DNA from: Chlamydomonas reinhardtii
Taxonomy: Eukaryota > Chlorophyta > Chlorophyceae > Chlamydomonadales > Chlamydomonadaceae
NCBI RefSeq assembly: GCF_000002595.2
Contig: NC_057015.1
Location: forward strand, 8,363,084 to 8,427,083
Length of the DNA: 64,000 nt
Direction: 5' to 3'
Below the pieces are notes generated by a model, which was not told where the DNA came from, did no database searches, and worked only from the letters and a program-made list of their open reading frames with translations. Both the position numbers and the translations under genes were made by a program. Positions 22,311 to 33,995 of this stretch are shown here, one piece after another. Position 1 is the stretch's first letter; every line of letters starts with the position of its first letter.

Positions 22311-24223
22311 ATGCGGTCAAGACTTCTATGGGCCTGCGGGCTCGCAGCGCTTCTGGCGCTAGCGGCAATGTAAGTTGAATTGGCATCGGCGCGGCGAGCA
22401 ACGCCAGCTGGGTTCTGAGAGACGGCGTACAACCGCTCGCCGCGCCCGCTGCCCTCGCGGCCCAGCTGTGCGAATCAGCTCCTCATGCCATCGTGATCGT
22501 GACTTGAAGATACAACCAAGCGTTATCTCACTGACGTCTGACTCGGTTCCGCTTGTGAGCGTGTCGTCTGACCGGTCGACTGTCTTGCCCGCCCGCCGTT
22601 TTCCGCCATCCTCAGGCCTGCGGCGCTTGGGCAAAAGATCTTGCCGAAGTTCCCCTACTGCCGCTGCGTGAAGAAGGGACCCTACGCCCTGGCCAAGAAC
22701 GTGGACGAGATTGACGGGTACTACTGCTTTGAGATTGAGCAGGTGCCCTGCGGCAAGGACAAGTGCTGCAAGATGGATTTGCGCAAAGTCGAATTCGATG
22801 CCAACGTTGCGTGCCGCGACACCACCAAGGTCACAGCCATGGTGAACGGCCTGCTGCCCAAGCAGCAGCCCACCTGGACGGCGCCGCAGGACACGCCCGC
22901 CGGCAAGGCCGTGCTCAAGCTGTCGGGTCTAGGCCTCAACATCACCACCGCCCCCGGTGAGCTAGCTGGCTAAGCATCGAGCAGGCACAGCCCGGCCCTT
23001 GAGGTTTGGCTTCAGCTGCTGGCTGGAAAGTGATGAAAGGAGTGGGCAAAAGCCGCAAGCGCTGCCGTTCATGCTGCCGCCCCTTTCGCCGAGCCGCCTG
23101 CCTGACGCTTTTGTTGCCTCCCGCTCACCTGCCGTTCACAGGCTCGCTGGTGTGCCTGAAGCTGGACGGCCAGTGCAACACGCTGGAGAAGCTGTGCGCC
23201 GTGCCCAAGGGCCAGATGCCCGGCATCTGCGCCATCAGCATGTTCAACACTAAGGACACGTGCTGCCCCATCTCCCAGACCGGCTGGCCCTTCCCGCCCC
23301 CGCCCCCGCCCCCCAGCCCGCGCCCGTCGCCCCCTCCCCGCCCCCCTCCGTCCCCCCCGCCGCCCCGCAAGCCCTCGCCGCCCCCCTCTCCCCCTGCCAG
23401 CTGCCCCATCTGCATCACCCTCAACACCACCGACGTGTCCCTGACTCGTGAGGTGTGCGACAACCTGGCTGACTACGTCAACTCTGTCTGGGTGGACCGC
23501 TCAAACGCCACGCTGCTGCAGCCCTTCAGCTGCAGCCTGGCCACGCCCTCCCAGGTCAAGATCTGCGCCGTGGCTGAGGGCAAGCCCGACACGGTGGATT
23601 TTGCTGGCATTGCGGAGGACACTTACGAGATCCAGCTGATGCTGGAGGAGCTGGGCCTCAGCTGCGCCTTCCCCAGCATGATGGGGACCAGCATGGTGTA
23701 CCTCGTGGAGTACGGCACGTGCCGCGCCGTGTTCACCTACGTGCAGGACTGCAAGCAGCCCGGCCCCCAGCCTTTCCCCTTCTGCGTCTGCAACCGGCGC
23801 CCCAAGGCCACGCCCTTTGCGCTGGACCCTACCATCCGCGTCAAGCCCGGCTCCTCGCCGCGCTCCACCAACTACTGCTGGACCGCCACCACCGTCGCGC
23901 CCTATGACCCCACCTCGCCCTGCGGCAAGACCAATGAGCTGTACAAGGCGGAGTTCTACGTGCGCAACAACACGCGCGGCGCCGTCACCGGCCTCACCGC
24001 CGCCGGCAAGTCCTGGTCGCCCGTATGGGACAGCGATGGCAAGGTGTTCCGCCTGACCAACCTGATGTGGACCGTGGACTTCGTCAACACCAACAAGCCC
24101 CAGATCTGCGTCGAGCTGACGGGCATCACGCTGGGCCAGTTCTGCGTGACTGCCAATTGCCAATACGCGTTGTTTGACGCGTCCAAGAGCTGCTGCCCCA
24201 TGGGCACTGCCTCGCTCGGGTAA
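22311..24223 (+). CDS. Pherophorin (hydroxyproline-rich extracellular matrix glycoprotein)
   Basis: Three exons (22311-22369, 22616-22956, 23142-24223) give 493 aa in phase. Residues 1-20 (MRSRLLWACGLAALLALAAM) are a signal peptide. Residues about 25-183 form a first pherophorin domain starting FPYCRC and ending DTCCPIS; about 184-220 is a PPPPPSPRPSPPP-type hinge, the site of prolyl hydroxylation and O-glycosylation; the rest is a second Cys-rich domain with FPFCVCNRRPK and the terminal YALFDASKSCCP typical of the family (DUF3707). Pherophorins build the volvocine cell wall or extracellular matrix. The stop overlaps a donor-like GGTAAGCG, so an extra downstream exon is not fully excluded, but CCPMG is a normal end for the family. 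Confidence 0.93.
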
Positions 24224-27016
24224 GCGCTGAGCAGCGCCTCCAGTGACACGTCAGTCGCGTTAGTGCCGATGCGACACTTGTGGTGGGCGGGTTCTGCGGC
24301 CTGGCCCCTCGCTGTCGAGTGCGGCACGAGGGGCCCGCCGCATGAAGCACATCGTGGACTGCCGGTAGAGCGTCATGGACAGAGCCGTTGCGGTCAGTGT
24401 TGTGGACTTTTATAGTTAAGGCGGGCGGGCACAACCGTGCAGGTGGCCGGGCGTGTGACAGTCCATGCTGTGTGTATGTGTACGGCGGCGCAGGAGGGCC
24501 CGCGCCGGACAGCGGCTGCAACAGGAATGACTTGGTGTTGTGACGCAATTTACCCATGCATAGGAAGTGGCCAGTATTGATTCATAGAACGCTTGAGAGC
24601 TCTTACCATTTCCACTTAGCCGTGAAGTGCCTGGGGCTCATTAGTGGTGGGATGAATTCTCCTGCCTGATCTAGTAGATAGTGCTGTGTCGTTCCTTCAT
24701 AGCTGTGACAAATTGATTGCTGCACAGAAGCTGTAGACGTCGGCGCTGGTGGTCAAAACAGCAGGCAAGCAAGTGACGCACGCAAGCTAACAAACAAAAT
24801 GTAAGAGAGAAATGCGGTATCCGACTGTCTCGACCTACCGTATGCACTCTGCAGCCTGGAACACATACGGTACATGGGCTAGCATGCGCTTTGGGCCAGG
24901 GAACCAGACGCAGGAGGATTTTTTGGGGGGGGATACGGGGGATGTACAGCTAGCGAAAGTCAGAAGCCATGCAACATACAAGCTCAGCGGCCCATGTGGC
25001 CCCGGCGTTCTGATGTCCCTGTAGACAGCGCCACAAAGCAACAGGCCAACAGCCCAAAAGCAGTCTCCTACTGCCGCCTCTGGCGGCTCCGTCAACCCCA
25101 GAGGCACTGTAGGTGTGCAGGCGCAGGCCTCCCGCGTTTGGTCCCGGCCGGGTGTACAGGCGTACAGCTCTTCGGCGTGGACCGCTGTTGATCTCGCATC
25201 TGCCGCTGGCGCCGCCGCAAGTGATGCCACGGCGTGCCAGGCTTCTGAGTGGCCGCGCGCGTGCCTGGCTTTGCTTGGCCCGCAGCCACCATTGCATTGG
25301 CTACCGTCGTGTGCGACCACAAGCGGTTGTATATATGTCTCCTCTCAATGCCGCCAGGATGGGGCCCTTGCCGGGCCACCGTCGGCGCGGTAGCTTAGGT
25401 TAGACCTCAGCCAGGCCCATCACCATAACGTGAGGACATTGGGGAGGGGAAAGACGCGCTGTCGGATGGGGGGCGGAGCGGCGTGTGGGAGCAGCGTGTG
25501 AGAGGAGGTAGCCAGGGATCGAGCGTGAGCACTGCGACTGTTGTGTGAGCCTGGTGGACGTCAGGTGGATGCATACGGGTGCGGTTTAAAGTGTGCAACA
25601 TGCGCGGACCCAAATGTTGACGGCTAGCGAGGGCAATGAGTGCACTGTCGGCTTAGGTTACATGCTTACAGCATGAGTACGCCCGAGGCCCCGGCTGGGG
25701 CGTCCCCTGAGTGCGGCAAGACTCTGGATGTGCCCCCTCAGGTGGTCAAAGCTGGACTTGGAAGCATAGCCCGGGAGAGGCCTAGGGTAAGCACGTGGCA
25801 GGTAGGGTAGGGGTGCCAAGAGCGGACCAATGGACCATGATACCGCTTGCGTACATCTTGTGCTTGGAATGTATGTCTCAGCCAGTCGGGCCTTCTTTGG
25901 CGAACTGGGCCTGCGCGGCTGCGCGCTGCAATGTATTGTGTCCTGTACGTGTCCTCTCCTGCCGTTCATCCTCCCTCGTGTCATGACATTGGCCCATAAC
26001 ATGATGCTTATGAGGCACGCCCCTTGGATCGCTTGGCGGTCCGCTAGTGTGGGACCGCTATGGTACCAGGGTTTGGGCTTGGGTGTTTCCCCCCGGCGAT
26101 GCCTTGCAGCTCTTTATGGTGTTTGGCATAAGGTTACTGTAGATGAGCTAGTTGCATGGGGGGAGGCGCCCGGAACCCGGGAAAGTGCTCCGCGTGCATG
26201 CACAGACCGTGTGCGGCAGTTTCAGCGTCAGCAGTCCCAACAGCCGTTGCGGTAAAGGACGGTCTGTCCAGCCCACCCGCTTTGCTGGACTTCGTGAGAG
26301 CACCATGCAAGTCCTTCAGGTAACCGAGTTCGCAGGGTTGCCATGCCGCAGTCTGTGCGCTGCTGCGTTCTAGCAGTAGTGGCCCCAGCTGTCTCACACA
26401 CCCCAAACATCTGCTGATGGCGGTGAATTACACGAGACCCTGGATGCACAGAAGAACCACAGCACCGACGTTGCCACTTGCGCGGTTGCATCGCATGCTG
26501 GTTGTACCAAGGCGAGTCCCGGCGCTGCTGAAAATAGATGCGCACCGCCAGGATCCAATACACAGGCATTCCTCAAACCATACAGCGTGCTCGCTAACCG
26601 CGGAGCTGTCCCAGTAAAGGTCAACCTCCGAGACATCCATCCACGCTTTTTTCGACACGGGCTCCAAAAGCTTCTCCTACATGGTTTTATGATGCTAGAA
26701 TAGAAAATAAAGCGTTGTGTGGTGACCGAGAGGCAAAACAACGAGCTCGTCGGCCCTGACATTCTGGCACTTCTGCGCGATACATCGCGACCTATGCCGC
26801 GCCGTAATGCCAGGTAACTGCACCATCCGCTTCTCAGTGCATCCAAAGATGTCGCGAGAGTCCAAGGCTTCCAGACTGCTTGCTGGTCCCGGGCCAATCT
26901 CGCGATCAAGATCCGTACCGGTACGGGGGGCGCGCAAGATGGCCAGCCCATTTAACCCCCGAGCGTCGCCCAGCTCTTTACAGCCTGCTTTGTTCTAGCT
27001 GTCTATACCAATCAAA
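24224..27016. other. 2.8-kb gene-poor region upstream of the LhcbM gene
   Basis: Begins with the pherophorin 3' UTR (TGTAA at 24800-24804) and ends with the LhcbM promoter and 5' UTR. Open frames inside, such as 26951-26394 minus, show no recognisable motif. No tRNA or known repeat recognised. Confidence 0.5.
24800..24804 (+). terminator. TGTAA poly(A) signal
   Basis: TGTAA about 577 nt downstream of the pherophorin stop codon. Confidence 0.45.
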
Positions 27017-28389
27017 ATGGCCGCCATCATGAAGTCCTCCGTCCGCAGCTCCGTGCGCTCCACCGTGAGCAGCCGGGTGAGTCGCTCCCGACGCGCATGC
27101 GCGGACTCGCTGCTCCTCTCTCTGCCTTGTGTCCAGATCCTTGCGTGCATCAGGCACATGGAGCTCACTGCTTTGGTACATGCTATTGGCCTGGTCTATG
27201 CGCTTCAGATTAGCTGCCTTCACCTGCTTTCGTTGGTCGCCATCCTGACCTTGTCGCGTCCAACAAATTTTGCCTTGCAGTCTGCTCGCGTGGTGCCCCG
27301 CGCTGCCATCGAGTGGTACGGCCCCGACCGCCCGAAGTTCCTGGGTGAGTTACGCAAGATGGCTCTTCAGGGACCGCCTTACGCCTTGCAGCTGAGAGCT
27401 TCACTGTGCCTTCAACCTGACCTGCAAATGCTTATTACATTCATAAGCAACGCCAGCAGTGCGGATCTCTGGCCATCCTTGCTCGGATATGCGAACTCGA
27501 TACTGACTTTACCTTTGTCATGTCGTTTGCTTGCAGGCCCCTTCTCGGAGGGCGACACCCCCGCCTACCTGACTGGCGAGTTCCCCGGCGACTACGGCTG
27601 GGACACCGCCGGTCTGTCGGCTGACCCGGAGACCTTCAAGCGCTACCGCGAGCTGGAGCTGATCCACGCCCGCTGGGCCATGCTGGGCGCTCTGGGCTGC
27701 ATCACCCCCGAGCTGCTGGCCAAGAACGGCATCCCGTTCGGTGAGGCTGTCTGGTTCAAGGCCGGCGCCCAGATCTTCGCTGAGGGCGGCCTGAACTACC
27801 TCGGCAACGAGAACCTGATCCACGCCCAGTCCATCATCGCCACCCTGGCCTTCCAGGTGAGCAGCGCCTTGTGATTAGGGCCATGGGTGGGGTGGGGCTT
27901 GCTGTGCAGGGTGCTTCGGTCAGTGCGGTCACTGGGGCCCGCGCCCGGTAAGCAAACTTGCTAATGGGGTGTACGTACATCTCAGCTTTGGCACGTGCAG
28001 CAAGGCATCCTCATCTCTTGGCCATCCAGCTCCAGTCATTGACTGCACCCGACCCGTCCTCTGCCCTCTGCCTTCCCGATTAGGTTGTGGTGATGGGCCT
28101 GGCTGAGGCCTACCGCGCCAACGGTGGCCCCCTGGGCGAGGGCCTGGACCCCCTGCACCCCGGTGGTGCCTTTGACCCCCTGGGCCTGGCTGACGACCCC
28201 GACACCTTCGCTGAGCTGAAGGTGAAGGAGATCAAGAACGGCCGCCTGGCTATGTTCTCCATGTTCGGCTTCTTCGTCCAGGCCATCGTGACCGGCAAGG
28301 GCCCCATCCAGAACCTGGACGACCACCTGGCCAACCCCACCGCCGTGAACGCGTTCGCCTACGCCACCAAGTTCACCCCCTCGGCCTAA
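27017..28389 (+). CDS. LHCBM2/7: Major light-harvesting chlorophyll a/b protein of photosystem II (LhcbM family)
   Basis: Four exons (27017-27076, 27281-27344, 27537-27856, 28084-28389) give 249 aa in phase. The first exon plus SARVVPRA is the chloroplast transit peptide. The mature part opens [13 protein letters not shown], the WYGPDR trimerisation motif of LHCII. Helix signatures are [16 protein letters not shown] (about 79-94) and [14 protein letters not shown] (about 193-206), with the Glu/His/Asn/Arg chlorophyll ligands in place. It binds chlorophyll a/b and xanthophylls in thylakoids and serves PSII antenna and state-transition functions. Codons are strongly biased to C-ending forms, as in highly expressed algal genes. 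The LHCBM2-or-7 assignment rests on remembered synteny with BBS4, not on a sequence comparison; the LhcbM family membership itself is secure. Confidence 0.95.
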
Positions 28390-28648
28390 ATTTTTGGCCC
28401 TCGGCAGCTGCATGTACTGGCGTGATTGAGCGGAGATGAAGAGGAGCGCGGTGTCGATACAGTGTGAGCCTCTTTTCACAGGCTTAGGAGCGCGAGGGAC
28501 GTGCGATTAACCGAAGTGGCGGTGCTACGTGTGCTACGGAGGTTCAGTTTTGTGTTCGGGTTTTGCTTGCGGCTCATGTCGCCCCCTTGAGAAGACTAAA
28601 AATGGCTTGACGGCCACTGGTATGTTGGTTTGCGATTTGCCCTTGTTG

Positions 28649-28653
28649 TGTAA
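28649..28653 (+). terminator. TGTAA poly(A) signal
   Basis: TGTAA 260 nt after the LhcbM stop codon, a normal 3' UTR length. Confidence 0.65.
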
Positions 28654-29574
28654 CACGGCAAGGATTCAAGCATCTCCATCTCTCGCGAGCCTCTTCTGGG
28701 TAGGGGAATAAGGTCAGACAAGGTGGTTCAAGTACGATCACCAGCTCGAAAGCAGCAAGCACGGAATAACCTGACTCGCTTGGGCTCAGCCATGAGCGGG
28801 GCTATCCGGGTGTAGGTTCTACCGGGTTCGGTTGGCTACTAGAGTAACGGTTGGGCTGCCTGGGCATCAGCAGCATGCGTTTGTCTGCCTGTGTGCTTGC
28901 ACACTCAGGTTGTGCCCGTGGGTTATGCCCAAGGATGTGCCCTCTCTTGCGATCACATGCGGACTCCACATCACATGCGGACTCCCTAATCACGGAGGCG
29001 GTCTCCCCTCGCCTTAGTCCAGGAGTAAAGCTCTGCCCTGCCCAGTACTGATGATGTCGCATCCGTCTGCGCATGTACCGTTTCCACGCACTCAGGATGC
29101 GCTGAAGGCACCGGCAACTTCTTACACGGGATGAAACAAGGTGAAGGGCGCACGGGATACTGTCTGATGCACTGACGCAGATGGAAACAGCGAACAGCGA
29201 ATGGCTGAGTAGGGCGTGCCGGTAGTGAAGGAGCCGCGTCCACCTCCCAGCGCCCAAAACAAACATCCTGCATGACAACGCCAGCAAATGTAACCGATGT
29301 CCACGCCCGTCCATGCACCCGATGCCTGATTGCATCACACTGCGTGCTGGGTGCCACCGAGGCACACCTCGCACTCTTGCAAGACCTCTGCACGCCTGGC
29401 GCCGAAACGCGCTGCTGCCTGGGCCCTGTCGCTTTTGGCGCTGCCGCCCCGCCTCGCCACCGTCAATTACTGCATCCTGTGCCCCCACAACCCTACGACC
29501 CAAACCCCAACGACACACTCCACACACAACCCTGGCACAACTCCGGCGTTCGACCAGCCATCACTTCTGCTCTG

Positions 29575-29690
29575 CCGCTGCAAATTGTTTGCCGTCTGCT
29601 TGGGGTATGGGCGTCAGCTGCACCCTACGGGACCTCGCCAACCTGCCTAACCCCTGTCCCATCGCACAACCCTGGCACACAGCCTCCTAC
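29575..29690 (+). repeat. Dispersed repeat, copy 2
   Basis: About 100 bp similar to the reverse complement of 6063-6186, with a few substitutions (for example CTTGGGG against CTCGGGG). Family unknown. Confidence 0.8.
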
Positions 29691-29747
29691 GACACACAAA
29701 CACGCGCCAGCCGCTTAAAGGCCGCCAGCTACACCTCTCACGTCACC

Positions 29748-32700
29748 CTATGCGAAGCCTGCGGGTGGCTCCCACGTGGTCACGCCGCTGGCTGCGTTGT
29801 AGTAGTAGGGCCGCCCCTCGCCCGTGTAGTGAACCTGCCAGCCGCCCGGCGCCTGGGTTGGGCGGTGGAGAGCAGCAGGGGAGGGCAGGAGGGCGGGCAG
29901 GAGAGCGGGCAAAAGGGTGAGCCAAGACCAGAGCAGGTTGCATGGGCACGGTCGGCACCGTGCGTGACCGCACGGCAGAAGGCTTCACAAGCGCTGCAAC
30001 ACGCAAGTGCTGCGTGCCTGGCGTGGTCACGATCCTAGAGCTCTGCTCCCTAGCCAACAATTCATGCGCCCCCTGATAACACAGGCCCAGAACCCGCGCT
30101 CGCCCCCTCGCTTGGCCACCCTCCAAGGCCGCCTCCCACACGCGCGCGCGCCCGCTCCCACATGCCGCGCCCGCTCCCTCCCCACACGCGCGCCCACACA
30201 CCTGCGGCGCGGGCTGCGCCTGCGGCGCCGGCTGCTGGAAGTAGGTCGGGTAGGCCGGCTGCTGCTGCGGCACCTGATCAATCAGCGACACCGCCGGCGC
30301 CGCCACCTGCACCGGCTGCTGCGGTGCCTGCCCGTAACCGCCGCCGTAGCTACCCGCATTTCCATAACCGCTGTAGCCGCCGCCGTTGGGCTGCTGCTGT
30401 GCGCTGGGCGACGGGGCGCCGTACGAAGGGTGGCGCTGCATTTGCGGCTGGCCGTAGCCGGGCTGGGCCGCGGCACCGCCACCGCCGCCGCCGTAGTTGA
30501 GGTCCAGGTCGCTTGCGAGTGCCTGCGCGCCCGCGATGCCGGCTGCAGGGGGGGGGGGGCCAAAAGCAGTCGTGCAAAGTGAGGTCGGTGTCGGTGGGTA
30601 GGAGGTAGGCGGGCGGCTGCCGCTGGTTAGCCTTTGGCGTCAGCGCCCGACCGAGGCATTCGCCAACATGCTGCCTAAGCTACCCGGACCCGGCTGTGGC
30701 CCAGTATCGTCGTGAATCGTGAGCTCTTGTCGTGCCGCCTCGACGCTCTGCCGGGCCCGCCCCTGCCCGGACCCTGCCCCTGCCCCAACCGCTGCCGTAC
30801 CTGTGATGGACTGGTACCCGCCGCTGTACTGCCGGTTGAGCGACGCGTACGGAGAGTTATCCACGCGATACGGGTCCGCCGCGCCTGCGCCGCCACCACG
30901 GTTGTAACCGCCGCCGTTGCCGTTACCGTTGCCGCTGCTGCTGGGCACGGCGTCGTAGCCCACCACGCTGACCATTGTGCTGCTGAGGTTGGCGCCGCCG
31001 CTGCCGCCGTGGTGGTGGCTGCTGCTGCCGTGGCGGCCAGAGCTGCTGGCGCCGCCGCCACCGCCGCCGCGGGGGCTGTTGCTGTTGGCCTCGAAGTTGC
31101 GCTCCATCTGGCGCAGCCACTCGGCGGGGTTGCTGGAGGGCGTGGGAGCGGCCGCCGCCGGCTTGGGCTTGGGCTTGGCTGGCGCCGGCTCGTCCTCCAC
31201 ACCTGCGCGCCCACATAAGCAGAGGCCCAAGGCGCATACTTTCAAAGAAGACACGTCAGCTCAGCACCCCGTGCAGGTCTTCCGTCGTCGTCGGATGGCC
31301 TGTCGGGCCTGTCGTGATCACGTGGCCCACCACCGGCGATAAAGCACGTGCGCTGGCCCGCCCAATCCACACCCCTGCTTCTCCGTCACCGCCAATTTCC
31401 GACCAGCAGCATCCACACAGCCCAGGCACATGGCACTCACCCGCGATGGTCTTGTGTATCTTGGCCATGGCCCCCTCTATGGCCGACACCCACTCCACCA
31501 CCTCCGTCTCCGTGCTCGCGATGTAGTGCACCACGCCGCCGCTGGTGGTCTTGAGCTGGATGGTGTTGCCGCGGCCCGGCAGCACCTTTTGAGTCCAAGG
31601 GCGGGCGAGAGGAAGAGACATCGCAGGTGACACACAGGCAAAGTCGACGCAGTTGGAGGCGGGCGAGCGCAAGCAGGTCGGGTAAGAACCGCGTAGTAAC
31701 CGCGGCCCCGCTCTCGGCCCGCCGCCCCGCCTGCAACGACTTCTTTTGGACTCGGGCGTACAACCCCTCCCCGTATGTTCCTCCCTTGTGCCCTCCCCCA
31801 TCTTCGGTCAGCCTCCGCCAGCTTCCGCCAGTGCTCCCAACTGGTGTTGGCCTCCTCCGCGCGGCTGCTGCTAGCCCCCTCCCTTTAGGCTTCTCTCCTG
31901 AACTGCAGCTGACACAACTCCCCGATCTGCCGCCTCTGCCCCCATCCGCCCACCCACCCACCCACCCACCCACCCACCTTGACGTCCTGCACCTTGCTCA
32001 GGTCCACCACACCGCGCGGCTTGATTGACTCTGCCACCTGCATGCCCACATACACACACGGGCGGGCTTCATTGGGTTGTTTTTAAGAAGTCGCACACGA
32101 CTCGATAATATGCACGTAAGGGACACAACACAAGCAACATCCCCAACACGCACTCTACCCATTACAGACGCACACGCCTACCCTCCCGCAACCCTTTTCT
32201 CAACCCTCCCTTAACCACCACCCTCCCGCAACCCTCCTGCAAACCCCTTATCTTCTCATCCCCACCCCATCCACTCCTCCCCCCCGACCTTGTCGTTGTA
32301 GAAGCGGAACAGGTAGCCCTGCTTGAGCACAAACCACCGGTTGCGCCAGTTCTTGATCACGTCGCCCTGGCTCTGCAGCCAGCCCGCCTTGTCCGGAGAC
32401 CGCCAGTACTCCACCTCATCGGCTGAGGGCAGCTGGGGAGGGAGGGCGAGCGGGGGGGTAGCAGCGGGGGAAAGGCGGCTGGGTTGGGCCCACGGATGCG
32501 CGGAGGGATGGGTTTGGGAAGGAGGACGGCATGGCAGAGGGAAGGGCGGTGGCCGTCCATGGAAGACGAAATGGAAGACGAAAGGGGAGACAAGAAGGAC
32601 AGCGCAGGTGGGGGCGGTGCAGGAGCGATGCGTGTGTGCGGCGCTCGCCCCTGGCCGCCCCGCCCCCGCGAACCCAGGTGCAAGGTCGCTGGGGACACCT

Positions 32701-33995
32701 GCCCCAGCCCCGCACCCTGCCCCCCTCCGCTTGTTTTCGTTGGTTTTGGTTTAGTTTGGGCTGGTATTTACAACCCCCCCCCCACACACACACACACACG
32801 CAACGCTCGCATGCCCTTGTGCCCTCTACATCACAGACAGTCCCCGCCAGCTTGTCCGGTCTGCTCCCAGCGCGCATGCGGTGCCTCACCGCGGTCTTCT
32901 TTTTCCCGCCTCCAACCACCAGAGCGTGGAGGTTGTTTGCGGTCTCCTGCGCCGTCTCCGTTTGCCGGCTCTGCAGAAGCTCCGCGAGCCTGCAGCACAG
33001 TTGCGCCAGCGTCGCGTGAGTGTCCCAGGCCCAAACCCCAACCCTCGGGCCCCAGTCGCTCCTCCGAAGGAGAGGTATACCGAAACCTTCTTCGCAGCCC
33101 TTTCTAGTAGCACAGCGCACTCACTGCATGCAGCAGCAGGTGAGCGTGTCCAGAGCGTTCCGCACGGTGCTGTCATCTGCTGAGAGAGTGGTTTGCCGCT
33201 CCTCCACGTCCACCGGCGTCCGGGTGTAGAGAATTAGGCTGCCACCGCGCGACTGCCAGCGACTGATATGGCCCAGCTCGTAGGACCGCATGGTCCTGTT
33301 GTCGGAGGCATTCAGCAGCTTGAGGCCGTCCAGGCCTATCTGGACCACCACACGATCGGTGCCACCGTCATGGTGTGCAAGGTTCATGCGAAACTTCTCG
33401 CTTATGCCTTTGAAGTCCTGCATGTTTCCCGGGGCACCTAAATGCGGGCCCGCCGGTTGATAGAACAACTATGCGAAGGTAATCAAGGTAAATGCAAGAA
33501 GGGCCTCAGTCGGCGTCAAGAGGAATCTAGTGTGGACGTAAATCTGTCAAAGTCAGGGTGCTAGCGCAGTGAAGACAATATGATACTTTCTGTGGACTGT
33601 CTTGTGGGTTTAAGTGTGTATTCACACCAATTTCAGTTGCCTGGGCCGAGTGGGGTTTGGGCAGACACCGTGTCATGTCTTTGCGTCCGATTGCTCGCCT
33701 CCGACAGCAACGTACCCCCCTCCCCCCCAAACCGATTATCGGCTCTCTGCAATCTGCACTGACACTCTTACAAGTTGACGGGTCGTGCTGTATCCTGTTT
33801 TCTGATTGTTCCACTTCAGTGGCGTGGGTAAACAGGCACGGGGAAATGGTAGGGCAGGAAGATGGCCGTGCCCTGCCGTGTTGGCGCCGGCGCCCCGACA
33901 GCTTCAGACTGCCCAACAAAGTCCATACCTTCAATCGAAATTGCAATGTATGAAGCTGCAGCCGAATTTGCGTGCAGCACCCATGCGGGTTCCAT
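29748..33995 (-). CDS. PTB-like + PH + WW domain protein
   Basis: Nine exons close exactly in phase to 558 aa: 33995-33929, 33437-33125, 32989-32890, 32432-32289, 32037-31978, 31585-31441, 31202-30801, 30542-30202, 29852-29748. The start MEPAWVLHANS was chosen because it alone gives the phase-1 junction with the next exon; an internal Met (33423) is the fallback. Residues about 28-130 resemble a PTB/FERM-C fold (VVVQIGLDGLKLL, SYELGHISRWQ). About 161-277 is a PH domain (WLQSQGDVIKNWRNRWFVLK ... WVSAIEGAM) close to plant AtPH1-type domains, so phosphoinositide binding is likely. After a Gly/Ser/Gln-rich linker, the last exon is a WW domain (GGWQVHYTGEGRPYYYN ... TTWEPP). The combination suggests a membrane-recruited adaptor binding proline-rich partners. 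Specific function unknown. Confidence 0.85.
32733..32790 (+). repeat. Short dispersed element ending in C-run and (CA)n, copy 1
   Basis: GGTTTAGTTTGGGCTGGTAT followed by TTACAACC, a C-run and CA repeats, in an intron of the PTB-PH-WW gene. The core recurs inverted at 47888-47935 and in diverged form at 48160-48220, both in BBS4 introns. Confidence 0.7.

Larger units (their letters stand above)
28390..29747. other. Intergenic region between convergent LhcbM and PTB-PH-WW genes
   Basis: Contains the LhcbM 3' UTR with TGTAA at 28649-28653, a duplicated ACATGCGGACTCC (around 28956-28984), a minus-strand TGTAA at 29122-29126, and copy 2 of a dispersed repeat (29575-29690). No gene recognised. Confidence 0.6.
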
